Shown in pieces: positions 22,369 to 34,812 of a DNA stretch of 64,000 nucleotides (position 1 is the stretch's first letter; each line of letters opens with the position of its first letter). A program made the translations under genes and the position numbers. The notes beneath the pieces are model-generated. The model was given only the letters and a program-made list of their open reading frames with translations. It did no database searches and was not told the origin of the DNA. Source of the DNA: Botrytis cinerea B05.10 (taxonomy: Eukaryota; Ascomycota; Leotiomycetes; Helotiales; Sclerotiniaceae); assembly GCF_000143535.2 (NCBI RefSeq), contig NC_037310.1:1922001-1986000 (forward strand), read 5' to 3'.

Positions 22369-24636
22369 ATTGCTTATTCAACGAATCAACAAAACAAATG
22401 GTCTCAAATTTGTCTGTATATCTAGCATGTAGAAAGAAATCAATAGTAATCATGATTTAAACTCAAGTTTATAGTCTGGAAACGCCAGAGATGATGTCTC
22501 AATATCCGAATTTTAGTGAAACCATGAATTCCAGGCGTTCAGTCAATTTACAGGACAGGATACTCGGACTGGAAAGTTAATCTAGCATATCTATCTGTTA
22601 ACGAACAATAACGCCATTGCATAGTTCTAATAGCTATATTTCTAGATCGATATACTACCTTCCACTTGTGCTCTACTTGTTAATTTTCCTATGCCCTGTC
22701 CCCCTGATATCCCGTAGAGCTAGCTACTCTTGGGAATATCTCTCGGGACTTACCCTTCTTGTTCCCAAAAACCGAAACAGACTTTTGCCAACCAGAAAGA
22801 GTCAAGATATGTTTTGTTGCATGTCTGATGGAGAGGAACAATACGTCTCGAAATCACTCTTCTGGAAAACACATGAAAACACATGAAAATAGCCTAGTTA
22901 AGTTCTTGGGTAGACACGAAGGCGCACTGGTGTTTTGGGGGTTGGCTGTGGTGTTTATGTATATGTGTATGGTGAATTTTGGTGTGTTGAACTGCTTTTG
23001 GATAGTGACAGTTTCTAATAATATCGGGCATGGGCACCCGTACCCTACCTGGGGTATTTGACCTCTGCGGTCGGTTATCCTAACTTATAGAGGCTCTGCG
23101 GGGTGATTGCCCATGGGTGGGAATCATGCGATCGTCTTGTTTTGATATTTATCACAAGGCGAACGTTGGTTGATAGGTCAAAGGGATAACTTTTACGCGA
23201 GGAACTCTAACAAATGTTTCGACAAAATATGCGGTGTTTCGTTGCAGCTATCAACGTTTTTGAGATTCCCTATCTTAACTTTACTGAGAAGATAGAAGGT
23301 TGGAAGAAAAAGAGGAGAGTATAGTGTATGTGCCGCTGCTATGTAAGCTTCTACTACAAATGGTCCGACTATTCTGATCGCAGGACGTTCATGTATTTAT
23401 GTTTGATTAAGAACGAAGTTGAGTTTAAGACAAGATACTAAGGATGCTTAGTTAGAAAGGTATCACAGTGAGGAAGAATTTTTGTTGAGCGAGTATAGTT
23501 TGAAAATACTCTAGGGGAGTATCATGATGTAGAAATGTGAGTGTGTGCATATAATAGACGGGAATGAAAGTGGGCAAGCATTTATTAAGAGACATGGTAC
23601 TCGTAGAAGATATTCAGATAGAGGAAAGGTTAACATGTCTCTTGAGATTCCATTGGAACGTTGATTAACCTAGTCTGCTGCGACAGTTCTGGACCCTGAG
23701 CAGAACCCTTCCAGACCAGCAGAAATACCTGTGAGCATCCACTCCGCTAATTCAAGATAGGACAATTCCACACGCGTGTTCTTGCGCCTCAAAATCTACT
23801 ATGAATTTCATCTTCTGAATCTGTATAGAATAGGCGTATAAAGACGGAGCTTCTCGAGGCCTTGCGAGGAGGGAGGTAGAATGGCAGGCTCAAGCATCAT
23901 CTCCGAAATTGACAATCTCGAATACTTGTCTACTATGTAAAGAATACCTCAAGACATACAACGTGAACACTTAAAACGGCCATGGAGGTGGCTACCAGAG
24001 GACTTGATATTGCAAGACTATGCAATGGCAAAGAACAAGCGCCTGGACGGTCTAAACTGTTCGCAATTGTGTACCAAAGACATGGTGAGGACACTTCCCC
24101 TCCTACATTCGATTGCTCTGGTTTCGTCCCAGTCCTACTGAAAACTCCTTTATCTCCTGCCAAGAACTATAGAAATTTCCGGAGCTACTTAGGCACCTTC
24201 CGGCTCTATATGAAATAGAGCATGACTGGATGTGTATGAGAAGAGTAGAAATTATGAAAAGATTCTGCGATCCCGTCTGTCTCAAGCTTTTCATTGTTTG
24301 ACCTAGGGAATACTCTCCTTTCACAGCGACTATGGCATGCATCTGAAATGCAAAGACGATCATACAACACTAATCAGCATTGTGGAGAAAACCGATCAAA
24401 TAGTTTCCATTTATTTCACTTCGCTCTGCAGGACATTTCGACATTTGCATCGAGTCATTTGGCGCACTGAATGCTTACATAAGCGAGTCATGCTGTGTGA
24501 CGATATGCGGTAGAACGCGCTTTATTTGCTAGGGTATTTTATTATCTTGCGAGCTCAATTCTCGACTCCAATCACCTTGTATAATACACCCAACCGCTTC
24601 TTATCCTAATATCAATAGTCTCTAACAGCCGTCGCC
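22369..24636. other. Long intergenic region with no supportable gene
   Basis: 2.27 kb. ORFs at 22617-23061 and 23933-24363 are short, overlap on both strands and show no family features or convincing splice structure. The left end is probably the CPA2 3' UTR. Confidence 0.5.
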
Positions 24637-26417
24637 ATGACTTCCGTCGATGCGAAGCTGCTGAAGTCGACCAAGTTTCCATCCGAATTCAATCAGAAAG
24701 TCGACTTTCAGAAGGTTAATTTGGAGGTAATGAAAAAGTACGTTCAAACAGGCTTGGAGATACCAGACCAAGGGAAGGGCAAGCTGACTTTGTTGTGCAA
24801 CGTAGATGGATCGCAGGAAAGATATCAGATATATTGGGAGCTGAAGACGATGTTGTGATTGAACTATGTTTTAATCTCATTGAGGGCTCACGATATGTAG
24901 GTGTCACCTGAATGATTCAACACACACCAATCTAATGTTTGCCGCAGCCGGATATCAAAAAGTTACAAATATCACTCACCGGTTTTCTCGACAAAGATAC
25001 GCCAGGGTTTTGCAAGGAGTTATGGAAACTATGTCTCAGTGCGCAGGCCAGTCCTCAAGGTGTTCCCAAAGAACTTCTTGAGGCGAAAAAGTTGGAACTT
25101 ATACAGGAAAAGGTTCAAATTCTTGAAGAATTCTGGGGATTACTGACTAACCTTTGGTCAGATACAAGCCGAACAGGCTGCAGATGATGCACGTCGGCGT
25201 CGCGAGGACGGTGAACGGAGAGACCGCGAAATGCACGCAATAAGAGATCGCGAACGAGGTGATCGCGGCGGACGTGGGCGAGGAGGAGGAGATAGCTGGC
25301 GCGGTGGTCGCGGAGATCGGGATTTCGATCGAAGTGGTGGCAGAGGGTTCGATCGAAGAGGTCCAAGATATTCGAGGTCGCCACGCGGAGCGCGAGACAA
25401 CAGAGTCTATGTCCTACCACCTCGAAGTGATACCTACGTTCCCGCAACTCGTGATAGACGAGACGAAAGGCGAAGACCATCTTTATCACGCTCTAGGTCG
25501 CCTACAAGATCAAAGTCCCCATCGCGATCTCCATCAAGACGACGCAGTCGGTCAGCTTCGGAATCTAGGTCACCATCACCCCGTAGGCGCAGGTCCAGAT
25601 CACCAGAGAGGCGCAATCGCGGGAGGGGTGGTAGGGGACGCGCCAGAAGCCCAGAGAGAAGGCCACGCCGTAGATCCCCTTCGACTTCAAAATCCCGCTC
25701 TCCACCTCGAAAGCGAAGAAGAGCTTCAACAGAATCTTTGAGTCGTTCTCCACCTCCAAAGTCTCGCAGATACCGTCGTCGTAACACGAGTTCTAGATCT
25801 AGATCTCGCTCTTCATCTCCCTCATTAAGTCGAAGCCCAACCCCCCGGAAGAGAAGTGCCTCACCCTCAAGTCCTGGTAGAAAAGATAGACGAGGCAGTC
25901 GCGATGTGAGGCGACTATCGCGAAGCATTAGCCGGAGCGCTTCTCCTCCTGTCAGACGTCGTAGGGATTCTTCAAAGGATGAAGTCCGTAATGGAAGGAA
26001 TGATAATGGGAAGAGACAACGTTCCCTGCAAAGATATGAGCCCACAAGCCGAAGAAGAAGGAATAGTTCTTCAGATGTAGATGATGGAAGAAACAAGAGG
26101 GCTGATACTGAAGAAAAAAGTGATAGGGGATCACCAATTCGAGACGTCGAAGCCAACAAAACAGCTGGATCTGCCGAACCTGCACAGGTAGGTAGTGATT
26201 CATAAGGCAAGGGGAGAATCTCATATGTATCGAAAGAAAGTCCGACTAAGTTCACATTCGTTATCTCGCTGACCCGTCTTTTTGGCATCAGAATTTGAGA
26301 AAAGATCCGCAGAAGTTATCCACCGAATTGCGAGAAAAATTGTTAAGGGAAAAGATTAAGAAGATGAGAACTTCGAGTTCCACCGAACATTCAATAACTA
26401 ATGCTAACGCTCATTGA
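24637..26417 (+). CDS. PWI-domain SR-rich splicing coactivator (SRRM1/SRm160-like)
   Basis: Proteins with a PWI domain and an Arg/Ser tail act in pre-mRNA splicing and exon-junction complexes in the nucleus. Exons are 24637-24737, 24806-24896, 24948-25112, 25162-26187 and 26292-26417, giving 502 residues in frame. The PWI domain spans roughly residues 25-125: KFPSEFNQKVDFQKVN, then MKKWIAGKISDILG, DDVVIELCFNLIEG and LQISLTGFLDKDT. An RGG-type stretch follows (DRGGRGRGGGDSWRGGRG), then about 250 residues of RS, SP and RSRS repeats. The last exon was found by splicing out 26188-26291; it encodes NLRKDPQKLSTELREKLLREKIKKMR, resembling the short conserved end of such proteins. If that intron is kept, the frame stops at 26205. 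Confidence 0.85.
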
Positions 26418-26952
26418 GGAACAAATCAATCGATTCAGGCATACAAGGGCCATGGCAATAGGGAGATACTGGCACATAAAAGAAAATATATTTACAACAT
26501 TAGTTCTACCTGCACAACGTGATACTGCAACCACTTTCAGCCTCCAAGAATTGACCTGTCCCATACTTTTTTTTGATCCTTCAGATAATTGCTGTTCGGT
26601 AACGACAGGGAGGTTGATAGCTCACACTGCAGCTAGACAATCAAGTACAATTCAACTCGATTCAATGTGTGTATTTGACAGACCTCTATGAGAGGCTAGC
26701 CCCAGGAAACTTGATGAAAATTAAACGCGGAGCTCCAGACATTGCATTGTTTATTCCTGGTTCGACTTCAGCCCTATCTGGTGAACCTAACCCGCAGCTT
26801 CGATAAGCGGATAAGCCCAAAAAAGCTCGCATTCTGTCCGTGCGTCATTTTCCATTCTGTATCCCTTGACCAAGCTTCCTGCTCCTTTTTCGGGGCGCCG
26901 AACCATATATGTCACATCTCAGCGACCTCGCCCAACTCATCAATCAACCAGT
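26418..26952. other. Intergenic region upstream of EAF6
   Basis: 535 bp between two genes on the same strand. ORFs here are short and unremarkable. The EAF6 leader probably lies just before 26953 and is C-rich. Confidence 0.5.
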
Positions 26953-27718
26953 ATGGACTCGAACAAACCCTCTACAGCTCTTGGCACCGCCTCGAAGGAA
27001 AATCGCTCGGCGGACCCGACGGCAGGCCTTCCTTACTACGACGAAACGCGACGAAAGCTCAAACAATTATTGGAGCAAAAGAAGAATCTCGAGCGCGTTT
27101 TGGCGCTCAGTGAGGAAGCCATTTATAGAAAGGAAACGGAATATTTGGATGAGACGCCACAGGGAAATATCATAACTGGATTTGATGGGTATGCGAAAGG
27201 TGCGAGTGTGGGAGGAGTGGGAAGGGGTGCTGGAACGGGGAGAAAGAGCACGGCTGTGGGAGGAACGGATAGACCGTTTAGTGGGAGTTCGCATAGCTGG
27301 AAGGTTAATGTTGTGAGTTGAGCTGCTTTATTCAAGTAATTATTTGTTGTGATAGCAAGGCTGCAGAGACAATGGGTGGTACATGAATTTGAACAAATGC
27401 GCATGCTGTGCATAAAGTCCGGAAATTGGAGAAATTTGCAGGCAATTGGATAGGAGACTAATAGGAATCCCGAAATAGGATTCCCCTTTACCTTCAGGAG
27501 CTTCAACGCCAGTCGCAGCTATGGCACCGACGCCCTTGTCAATGAGCTTTCCAAAGAATGGCGACGGCGCATCGAATCATGCAACGCCCACATCTGCTTC
27601 TTCGGGGAAAGGGAAAAAGAATAAGAAGATGGCGGGAGGCGACGACAGTGAAACAGATACAAGGGAAAATACGGGGAATAAGAAGGCGAGGACTAATTTC
27701 GGAGCTGCGAGGAAATAG
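26953..27718 (+). CDS. EAF6: Histone acetyltransferase complex subunit Eaf6
   Basis: Eaf6 is a small subunit shared by NuA4/NuA3-type histone acetyltransferase complexes. Two exons, 26953-27312 and 27479-27718, give 199 residues. The conserved core is YYDETRRKLKQLLEQKKNLE, then ALSEEAIYRKETEYL and NIITGFDGYAKG, a coiled-coil helix pair. The second exon reads DSPLPSGASTPVAAM and ends in the Lys-rich, acidic tail SGKGKKNKKMAGGDDSETDT with KKARTNFGAARK, typical of fungal Eaf6. The acceptor at 27478 (AATAG) was preferred to CTTCAG at 27497 because only the first keeps frame with the GTGAGT donor at 27313. The intron is 166 nt. Confidence 0.9.
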
Positions 27719-28124
27719 GAGATGATGGCTTAAATGGAAATGCCGTGCTGTGATTGTTACATTTTTGGAATTGGGATTGGGAAGGTGAAATTGACAATGT
27801 AGGAATTGGGAGTTTAAATCGGATTCTCGGAATGAGAATATTGGGATCTGGAGTATGGCAGGCGTTCTGGGGGATTTGAAAAGAGAAATTAGCTGGTATA
27901 TGTTAAGATACCTATGGAGTCTCGAAGGAATCCGCAGCTACATGGGAAGTAATCAATTCCAGAAGTGGGGAGTGTTGGTTTACATATGAATATTCAAGAG
28001 CTGGATACACTAGATTTCAGGGTTCTATCAAGGAGGGAAGACGTTAGCGAATTTTACACTCTTCATAATTGCCTACATTCCTGTATTCAAGATAGAGTTG
28101 AATCAGCTTAGCAAATTACCGAAT
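27719..28124. other. Convergent 3' region between EAF6 and the JmjC gene
   Basis: 406 bp, G/A-rich, containing repeated GGGATTTGGGAATTGGGA-like sequence. No gene seen. Confidence 0.5.
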
Positions 28125-30217
28125 TCAAGGCACCTCCTCATCACTGTCCCCACCGAATCCAAAACTAAATCCCGCAGCCTCCCCATCCCCGTTCTCAGTC
28201 GCAACAGCCTCGTCCCATTTCCTTTTCCTTCCTTCCGCTCTCCTCTCCAGCTCCCCCATAGCCTCGTCCAACAGCTCGGGGTACTCCCTCTTCATGCCCT
28301 CCACAAACATCGTGTACGGATCCGTCACTTCTTTCTTAAACCCCGAAACCTGATCCGCTTTGTCCTTCAAAAAGGCTAACACGCCCACCAAATGCGCGCG
28401 CGGCACAAAATTCTGAGTTATTGCTATACTTGCATCCAGATTCACTACCAGATGCCACCATCCACTAGGGACATGCAGGACTTCCCCAGCAGCACACACG
28501 CCTTCTATACATCCGGGGGTGCGACGCGCCTCGGAGTGGAAGCCTAAGAGCCATTCGGCGATGGAAAGGGGGGAAGTGACTTCGGACTGATCGGAGCTGA
28601 CGTATACGCCTGGTGGAGGAGGCGAGGAGGAGGTGGAGGGAAACATGATCCAGTATTTAGAGCCGCGGAGAACGGCATTCCAGGCGGAGGTAGCGTTGGG
28701 ATCTTTGTGGTAGGTTGACCCTGAGCGGGCGGGGCCGACGATGAGCCACTTGTCGTCGGGACGGTTGGGGCCGAGGACCTGGAAGAGATCTTCGCCGAAG
28801 CAGGAGGGGATTTGGTAGGGCGGGTTTGAGCTGGCGTTGGGGGTGGAGAGGTTCATTTTGGAGCGGAAGTCGCGGTCGAAGAGGTAGAGGGGAGATTCGT
28901 CGGCGCTGTGGTTCATGTATTGGATGTAGGTTTTAAGAGACCAGTCGACGGCTTCGGCGCGGAATTTGACATCGCTGTATTGGCGGAGGAGAGCTTCGGT
29001 GTCCCAGGAATGATAGGCAGGCCATTCTCTCACTGGGGCAGTGAGGATGAAGGGTTTATCGCTCCAGGTCGAGGTGAATTCTTCTGGAGTGAGGTTTTCG
29101 AGGCGGGGAATTTGGTTCTTGAGAGGGATGTTGGTTGTGTAGGGGGTTAGGGGGGTGTGGGTGCAGAGGAATGGTCGGTATAAGACGTCGGAGAAGACAT
29201 TGTTACATTGGATTTTCGAGAGTTGACTTTCTTCTATGTTGAGGAATGTTGCACGCCATGAACCTCGCCATTCAAAGGTACCTGCTTTGGATATTGGGGA
29301 CCTACGTTTTGGTTAGCAGTCAGATCAGGGGAGAATTGGTGGCATGTAGGTGCAGATAATTGTGGTTAAAAAGTGACATGTATATTTTAGTTGCTCTATA
29401 TGGTTTCTCCCTCCAGCTCAAGGGCTGGGGATTTTTGTAAAATGTCACTCGATGTATTGTAATCTCCCTGGCTGTAGAAAGAATATTCGAATCTTCAGAA
29501 ATATCACTTGATTTATTGGAGCCTTCGATGGCTACGTAACTTCTATGGACTTGAAATATCCCACCTACATGAATTGGTGGGAAATCCCCACTATTGTTTC
29601 AACAGAAAATACAAATGATCCTTTCTCGTTTACCAAACTAGCCAATGACCAAGGAGTTCATGAAAATCCTCCCTAAAAACTATTTCCCCTGCTCGAAATA
29701 TGACAAAGAGTCATCTTTTTGAGTGTCTAAACGCTGGTAGTTTCAAAGGAATGACTCCTATTGTAATGACTCCTATTGTCTCTCTCCACCATGGCTCCAA
29801 CATCACAAAAGAGAAACAGCATCTCATTTAATACAGCTCAATAAAACAAGAGAGAAAGAGAAAAAAGAGAAGTAAAATTACTCACTCAATAAATAACGGT
29901 TTCCAAAGTTCCTCGGACCGAGTGAATGCATATAAGAATTTGCAAGTTGAGCCCAACAAGGCTAACAATTCCGGATCCAAAGATTCTAGTAATATGGCCA
30001 CCACTTCATCCGGCAAGATCTGAAAAGATCCAATCGCGTAACGAGCATTGCTGGTGGCTGTATATTGGTTTCCTGAAGGCTTTACACCTAGAGGATGGGG
30101 TGGGATGGAAACGGATGACTCTTCGATCTCTGCTGACTCGAATACTGGTACAGTAGTGATACTGTTGCCACTCGGCTGTATGGGAGTGGAAGAATCTATG
30201 TTTGATGCGGATTTCAT
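28125..30217 (-). CDS. F-box and JmjC-domain protein (JMJD6-like)
   Basis: Likely an Fe(II)/2-oxoglutarate oxygenase with an F-box. Exon 1 (30217-29886) encodes a Ser/Thr-rich start and the F-box (FQILPDEVVAILLESLDPE, LLALLGSTCKFLYAF, ELWKPLF). Exon 2 (29301-28125) encodes GTFEWRGSWRATFL and the JmjC/cupin. It contains the metal set HKD followed by TSAWNAVLRGSKYW, and WWHLVVNLDASIAITQNFV with the distal His, as in the JMJD6 group. The total is 502 residues in frame. The tail is acidic and Gly-rich (GFSFGFGGDSDEEVP). The intron is unusually long here (584 nt) but both ends are consensus. The first ATG in frame is 30217. The target (lysine hydroxylation, demethylation or other) cannot be told. 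Confidence 0.85.
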
Positions 30218-31336
30218 GGTTGGTGTCAACGTTTGGAAGTGGAAGTGGAAGTGAAAGTGGAAGTGGGAATGGAAGTAGATGGCAGGAGGGGAAGAATAAA
30301 AGAGACCAGTCCAAAATTCCAGTTGAGATGCTCAGTAACAATGTGTACCAGATATGTGTGTATATGTATGGGTATGAAGTAGGTGAGGAGGAGGAAGAGG
30401 AGAAGGAGAAAGGGCGAATTAATGATATTGAGTCTCTTTTAGAAATTTTAGAAACAAATGTATATAATATATTTTTTTTCTCTTCACTATGCTGTGAGTG
30501 GTCCGTGGAGCAAAAAAGATGGAGGGGAAGGATCGCCACTTTAACAGTTGGAAGTGGCTGATGAAGTGGCACTGCACGGTACTGTCTGAGACAGCTGTAT
30601 TAACTGTCTGGTGCTGCAGCTGGAGCGGTAGCTTTTTGCAATATTCTATGGCAACGGTGAATAATGCCCGGTTCTCTGTGAGTCACTGTTTGGATTCACT
30701 CACGGATCTATTCCTCTGTTCACAGATAGTCAAGAGCATCTCATTCAGATGTAAAAAAAAACCCAAACAGGCCACAAGTCGACGTCTCGCTCAGAGAATC
30801 CGAGACAAATGTATGTGCAGAATGTGGATTGGTTCCTGTGACTGTACGCACCTAACTAGCAAGCACTTCCTCATCCAGCCCGACTCCACGCGTGTTTGCT
30901 TTTTTATTCTCATCCCTATTCTCTACCGTATTGCCTCCTTTGGTACGAGTACATGCACCCATCTACTTCACTACTGGCAACTGACTGGCTCGAGACTAAC
31001 AGTAGCGGGAACAAAAAAAATAAGCGAGACTTTCCCCAAAAAACTTTTTAGAATATCAAAGCCCTCCTTTCTCTTTTTCCCCTTCCTTTTTTCTCTACAA
31101 ACCACAACTTTTACAAACACAATCGAACAATCAATACCACTAGATATACATTAAACTCTCGTTCTCGGGAGTTGTTATCTAGTTTTCCCACCCAAATAAT
31201 CAAGACCTTCACGTCGCAGTCTCTTCAAGAGTACCTTGCGCATTTTTTCACCCCACCTCCACCTACCAACCTTATCGTTTTCTGGATTTCAAGCAAGAGC
31301 TTGTAATCTAGATTTTACTTCAAACAACCCGCAAAT
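30218..31336. other. Divergent promoter region of the JmjC gene and eIF4A
   Basis: 1.12 kb. It contains a GGAAGT-type purine repeat at about 30234-30278, purine-rich GAGGAGGAAGAGG near 30385-30410, and pyrimidine-rich runs before 31100 typical of strongly expressed fungal genes such as eIF4A. ORFs here (for example 30498-31154) are low-complexity and not supported. Confidence 0.5.
30234..30278. repeat. GGAAGT hexamer repeat
   Basis: About seven imperfect GGAAGT/GAAAGT units close to the 5' end of the F-box/JmjC gene. Confidence 0.8.
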
Positions 31337-32831
31337 ATGGCTTCCGCTGATAAGGGTCTCGAGGAGATCCAAGAGGGTGAGTTTACACCGATATTCTGAA
31401 GACGTTCCGAAGATGGATCCTACAAGATCGCATTGTGGGAAAGGTGGAAAAATCATCAATAGAAATAAGAAGACTGACCACTCTTGTTTCTTGCAGGACA
31501 AATCGAGTCCAACTATGACGAGACCGTCGACTCTTTCGATACCATGAACTTGAAGCCAGAGCTTCTCCGAGGTACGACTCAATAAAAACCCAAGAACAAA
31601 CATATATGGAGGGGCACATTTAACATGGAATCATAGGTGTCTACGCTTACGGTTTCGAGCGTCCATCTGCTATCCAACAACGTGCTATTATGCCAGTCAT
31701 CAAGGGTGAGTTCATCGAATATGCGACATTTATTTTCAGCACATCTAACACACTGTAAAAGGCCATGACGTTATTGCCCAGGCTCAATCTGGTACCGGAA
31801 AGACCGCCACTTTCTCCATCTCCGTCCTCCAAAAGCTTGACCCCAACGTTAAGCAATGCCAGGCTTTGATCCTTGCACCAACCCGTGAGTTGGCTCAACA
31901 AATCCAAAAGGTCGTTGTCGCCATCGGTGACTTCATGAACGTTGAGTGCCACGCATGCATTGGTGGTACCAGTGTCCGTGATGACATGAAGGCCCTCCAA
32001 GACGGTCCTCAAGTCGTTGTTGGTACCCCAGGTCGTGTCCACGACATGATCCAAAGACGTTTCTTGAAGACCGACTCCATGAAGATGTTCGTTCTTGATG
32101 AGGCCGATGAGATGCTTTCCGTAAGTCTAAAATCATTCAGTTCTACTTGATATTCATTTCACTAACAATCCTTCAAGCGTGGTTTCACCGAGCAAATCTA
32201 CGACATCTTCCAACTCCTTCCTCAATCCACCCAAGTTGTCCTCCTCTCCGCCACCATGCCACAAGACGTTCTTGAGGTCACCACCAAGTTCATGCGTGAC
32301 CCCGTCCGTATCTTGGTTAAGAAGGCCGAACTTACCCTCGAAGGTATTAAGCAATTCTACATCGCTGTTGAGAAGGAAGACTGGAAGTTGGACACCCTTT
32401 CCGATTTGTACGAGACCGTCACCATCACACAAGCAGTCATCTTCTGCAACACCAGAAGAAAGGTCGACTGGTTGACCGACAAACTCACTGCCCGTGATTT
32501 CACCGTCTCCGCCATGCACGGTGACATGGACCAAGGTCAACGTGACTTGATTATGAAGGAGTTCCGTTCCGGTTCATCCCGTGTCTTGATCGCCACTGAT
32601 CTTTTGGCCCGTGGTATCGATGTCCAACAAGTTTCCTTGGTCATCAACTACGATCTCCCAGCAAACCGTGAGAACTACATCCATCGTATCGGTCGTGGAG
32701 GACGTTTCGGACGTAAGGGTGTTGCCATCAACTTCGTTACCGCTGATGATGTCCGCATGATGAGAGAAATCGAGCAGTTCTACAGCACTCAAATCGAGGA
32801 GATGCCAATGAACGTTGCTGACCTCATCTAA
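31337..32831 (+). CDS. TIF1: Translation initiation factor eIF4A (DEAD-box RNA helicase)
   Basis: eIF4A unwinds mRNA leaders within eIF4F during cap-dependent initiation. Exons are 31337-31376, 31497-31571, 31637-31705, 31762-32120 and 32178-32831, giving 398 residues, the standard eIF4A length. All DEAD-box motifs are present in order: the Q motif with [11 protein letters not shown], motif I AQSGTGKT, Ia PTRELAQQ, Ib [39 protein letters not shown] and [13 protein letters not shown]. The end MPMNVADLI is diagnostic of eIF4A rather than Fal1/eIF4AIII. Codon use is rich in C-ending codons compared with neighbours, as expected for a highly expressed gene. Confidence 0.97.
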
Positions 32832-33553
32832 GCTTAATTTTCTTTTAATACACAATTTGGTAAATCACGAGTTCTCGGGCGTGAATGTCTATAAAAGGAC
32901 CACAGCATCAGAACCCCCTTTGTAAGGGCAGTGATAGTGAGCGTAGCTGGTTCGCCCGGCGCGTGAGGATTTGGTCAATGGGTAGCATAAAAGTTGCTGC
33001 ATTGGTTCGTGCAGCTGGATTATTTCTTGCGTATTTTATGGCATTAGAGGTTTGGGGGGTTCTTCTTTGCTTTTTAGTCTCTGTATTTAGGGATTCCTCA
33101 TCGGCTGTTTTACGACCTCTATGTCTACTCAGATCTACTTATAGTTGGCTCAAAACTGGTCCATTCAATGTAGTACGACTGATGATAGATGCTGAGATCA
33201 TTTTCCATAGATCCCGGCAAAAATAAAAATAAAAATAAAATAAAAATAGTCAAATGTTTTAGTGACGCCATCTCCATCATATGCTTTGAAAGCCATACAT
33301 CACCCATCATATCACTCTTTCCCCCCATGTTCGTTGTGTCACAAGCGCAGGCGGCGAGCTCGCTAACCTGAGTAGGAACGTGGAGGAGACTCAAGTCGAA
33401 CTTTCACTTCTCAGACACGCCATCATCAATTTTCCTACCGTATAATCCTCATGGTTTTTATGTGGTACTGAGCGTACTAGGTTTGTTGTTATCACATCAT
33501 GTATTAACAGGCGTCTCATCATTCTTTAAATAAGTTATTCTTGTGTCTTTACC
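32832..33553. other. Intergenic region with an AAAAAT repeat
   Basis: 722 bp; the first part is the eIF4A 3' UTR. An AAAAAT tandem tract lies at about 33219-33248. The ORFs here lack features. Confidence 0.5.
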
Positions 33554-34812
33554 ATGGCAGCGGTATCCGCGAAGGCACCTCTCGGATGTGTTGGTTTGAG
33601 CGAAGGAGGTCTAAATGGCGTTAAAAGAGTAGTCAATCTCCAATTCCGGGATGGACATCGTGCTCTCTTGACTCTCGTGGAGGGTTTGAGTAGTAAGTTA
33701 GATAAGATATCTGCGGATGCAGAACGACGATTCGAGGAGTCTCAAAATCAATCGAAGGTTACTGAAAATCGACTGGAGAAGTTGGAAAATGCAATGAGAG
33801 AAATGATTCAGAGAAATAGAGAGAGCGAGAGTGAAGTGAAGAGTTTGAAGGAGGGGATGGAGAGGTTCAGTCGGTTGATGGGTGGGTTTGTGCTGGTGAT
33901 GGGGCTGCGATTGTGAGAATAGAACTGATCATAACAGGTTTACAAGCTACATCTGCAGAGCCGATTCTTGCTCGCGGTGGTAATACAGATTTACAACAGA
34001 ATCGGGGGTCAGCTGAAACTGCTTCGTCTGGTCATGGTCTGAATATCGCGGATCTGCAGAATTTGGAAATGCCATCTGCCATCACCTTTCCTCGGGGAAA
34101 TGCTAATTCGCTTGAGCAACGTATGTCTGCATCCACTGCAGAGCAGCTCCAACCAGTTTCACAATCCGTTTCGGTCTTGTCCCCAGAAACCAATACATCA
34201 CTTCATGATCGCCACCCTCGTACGCCGAACAGACGCCGGTCGAGTCAAGCAATATCACCACTCGCACAAGATGGTCCCACGAGCCCACCTCCTCGACTAC
34301 CACTCGCAACTACTACACCGACAAAGAAGAAGATTCAACCATTGCCAAGCAAGTCATTACCAAATACGACATCCCGCAAACCCGCCCATCCCCCCTGCTG
34401 GATCAACATCTCGCAAACCCCAAATCAAACCATCGAGGCCTATCTAGCCCACGCGGCAAAATACAACAAGGCAATTAAATCTCGCAAGTCTCGATTCGAG
34501 TTTATTGCAAGATTTATCCGTGGATTGCTGAGCGAGAAGGATCGCGATGTCTTGCTTAAGCAGTTGCAAAAGAAATTCCAATCCCGAACTACGAAAGATG
34601 GATTCGTGGAGGTTATGTGTGGTTTTTCTGACGTGGGAGAGGGATTGCTGGCTGCGGGGTTGATTGTTGGAGGTGGAGGTGGAGGTGGAGGTGTGAGTGG
34701 AAAGAGAGGTGGTGGTCATGATGCTGCCATGGATCATGGCGAGATGGATACACTACATCAGAAGAGAAGAAAGACGTTTGAATCTCAGTTGTCGAATGAT
34801 GATGAGTTGTAA
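33554..34812 (+). CDS. Coiled-coil protein of unknown function
   Basis: Two exons, 33554-33881 and 33938-34812, joined by a 56-nt intron (GTGGGT to ATAACAG with a CTGAT branch-like site), give 400 residues. Residues about 45-110 form a heptad-rich coiled coil (LSSKLDKISADAERRFEE, ENRLEKLENAMREMIQ). The middle is Ser/Pro/Gln-rich and probably disordered. Residues about 285-350 are an ordered, helical block (NQTIEAYLAHAAKYNKAIK, FEFIARFIRGLLSEKDRD, LLKQLQKKFQ), likely the functional part. Then come a Gly-run (eight Gly) and a basic KRRKTFESQL end. I do not recognise a family. Confidence 0.65.

Noticed and set aside
25434..26288. Minus-strand ORF of 284 codons
   Set aside because: It is the antisense of the Arg/Ser repeat region of the SR protein, a composition that commonly gives long open frames on the other strand. 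Its Leu/Arg-rich translation has no family features.
30498..31154. Plus-strand ORF of 218 codons in the eIF4A promoter
   Set aside because: Low-complexity Phe/Ser-rich translation over pyrimidine-rich promoter DNA; no homology features.
31647..32540. Minus-strand ORFs of about 130 codons
   Set aside because: Antisense shadows of eIF4A caused by its biased codon use.
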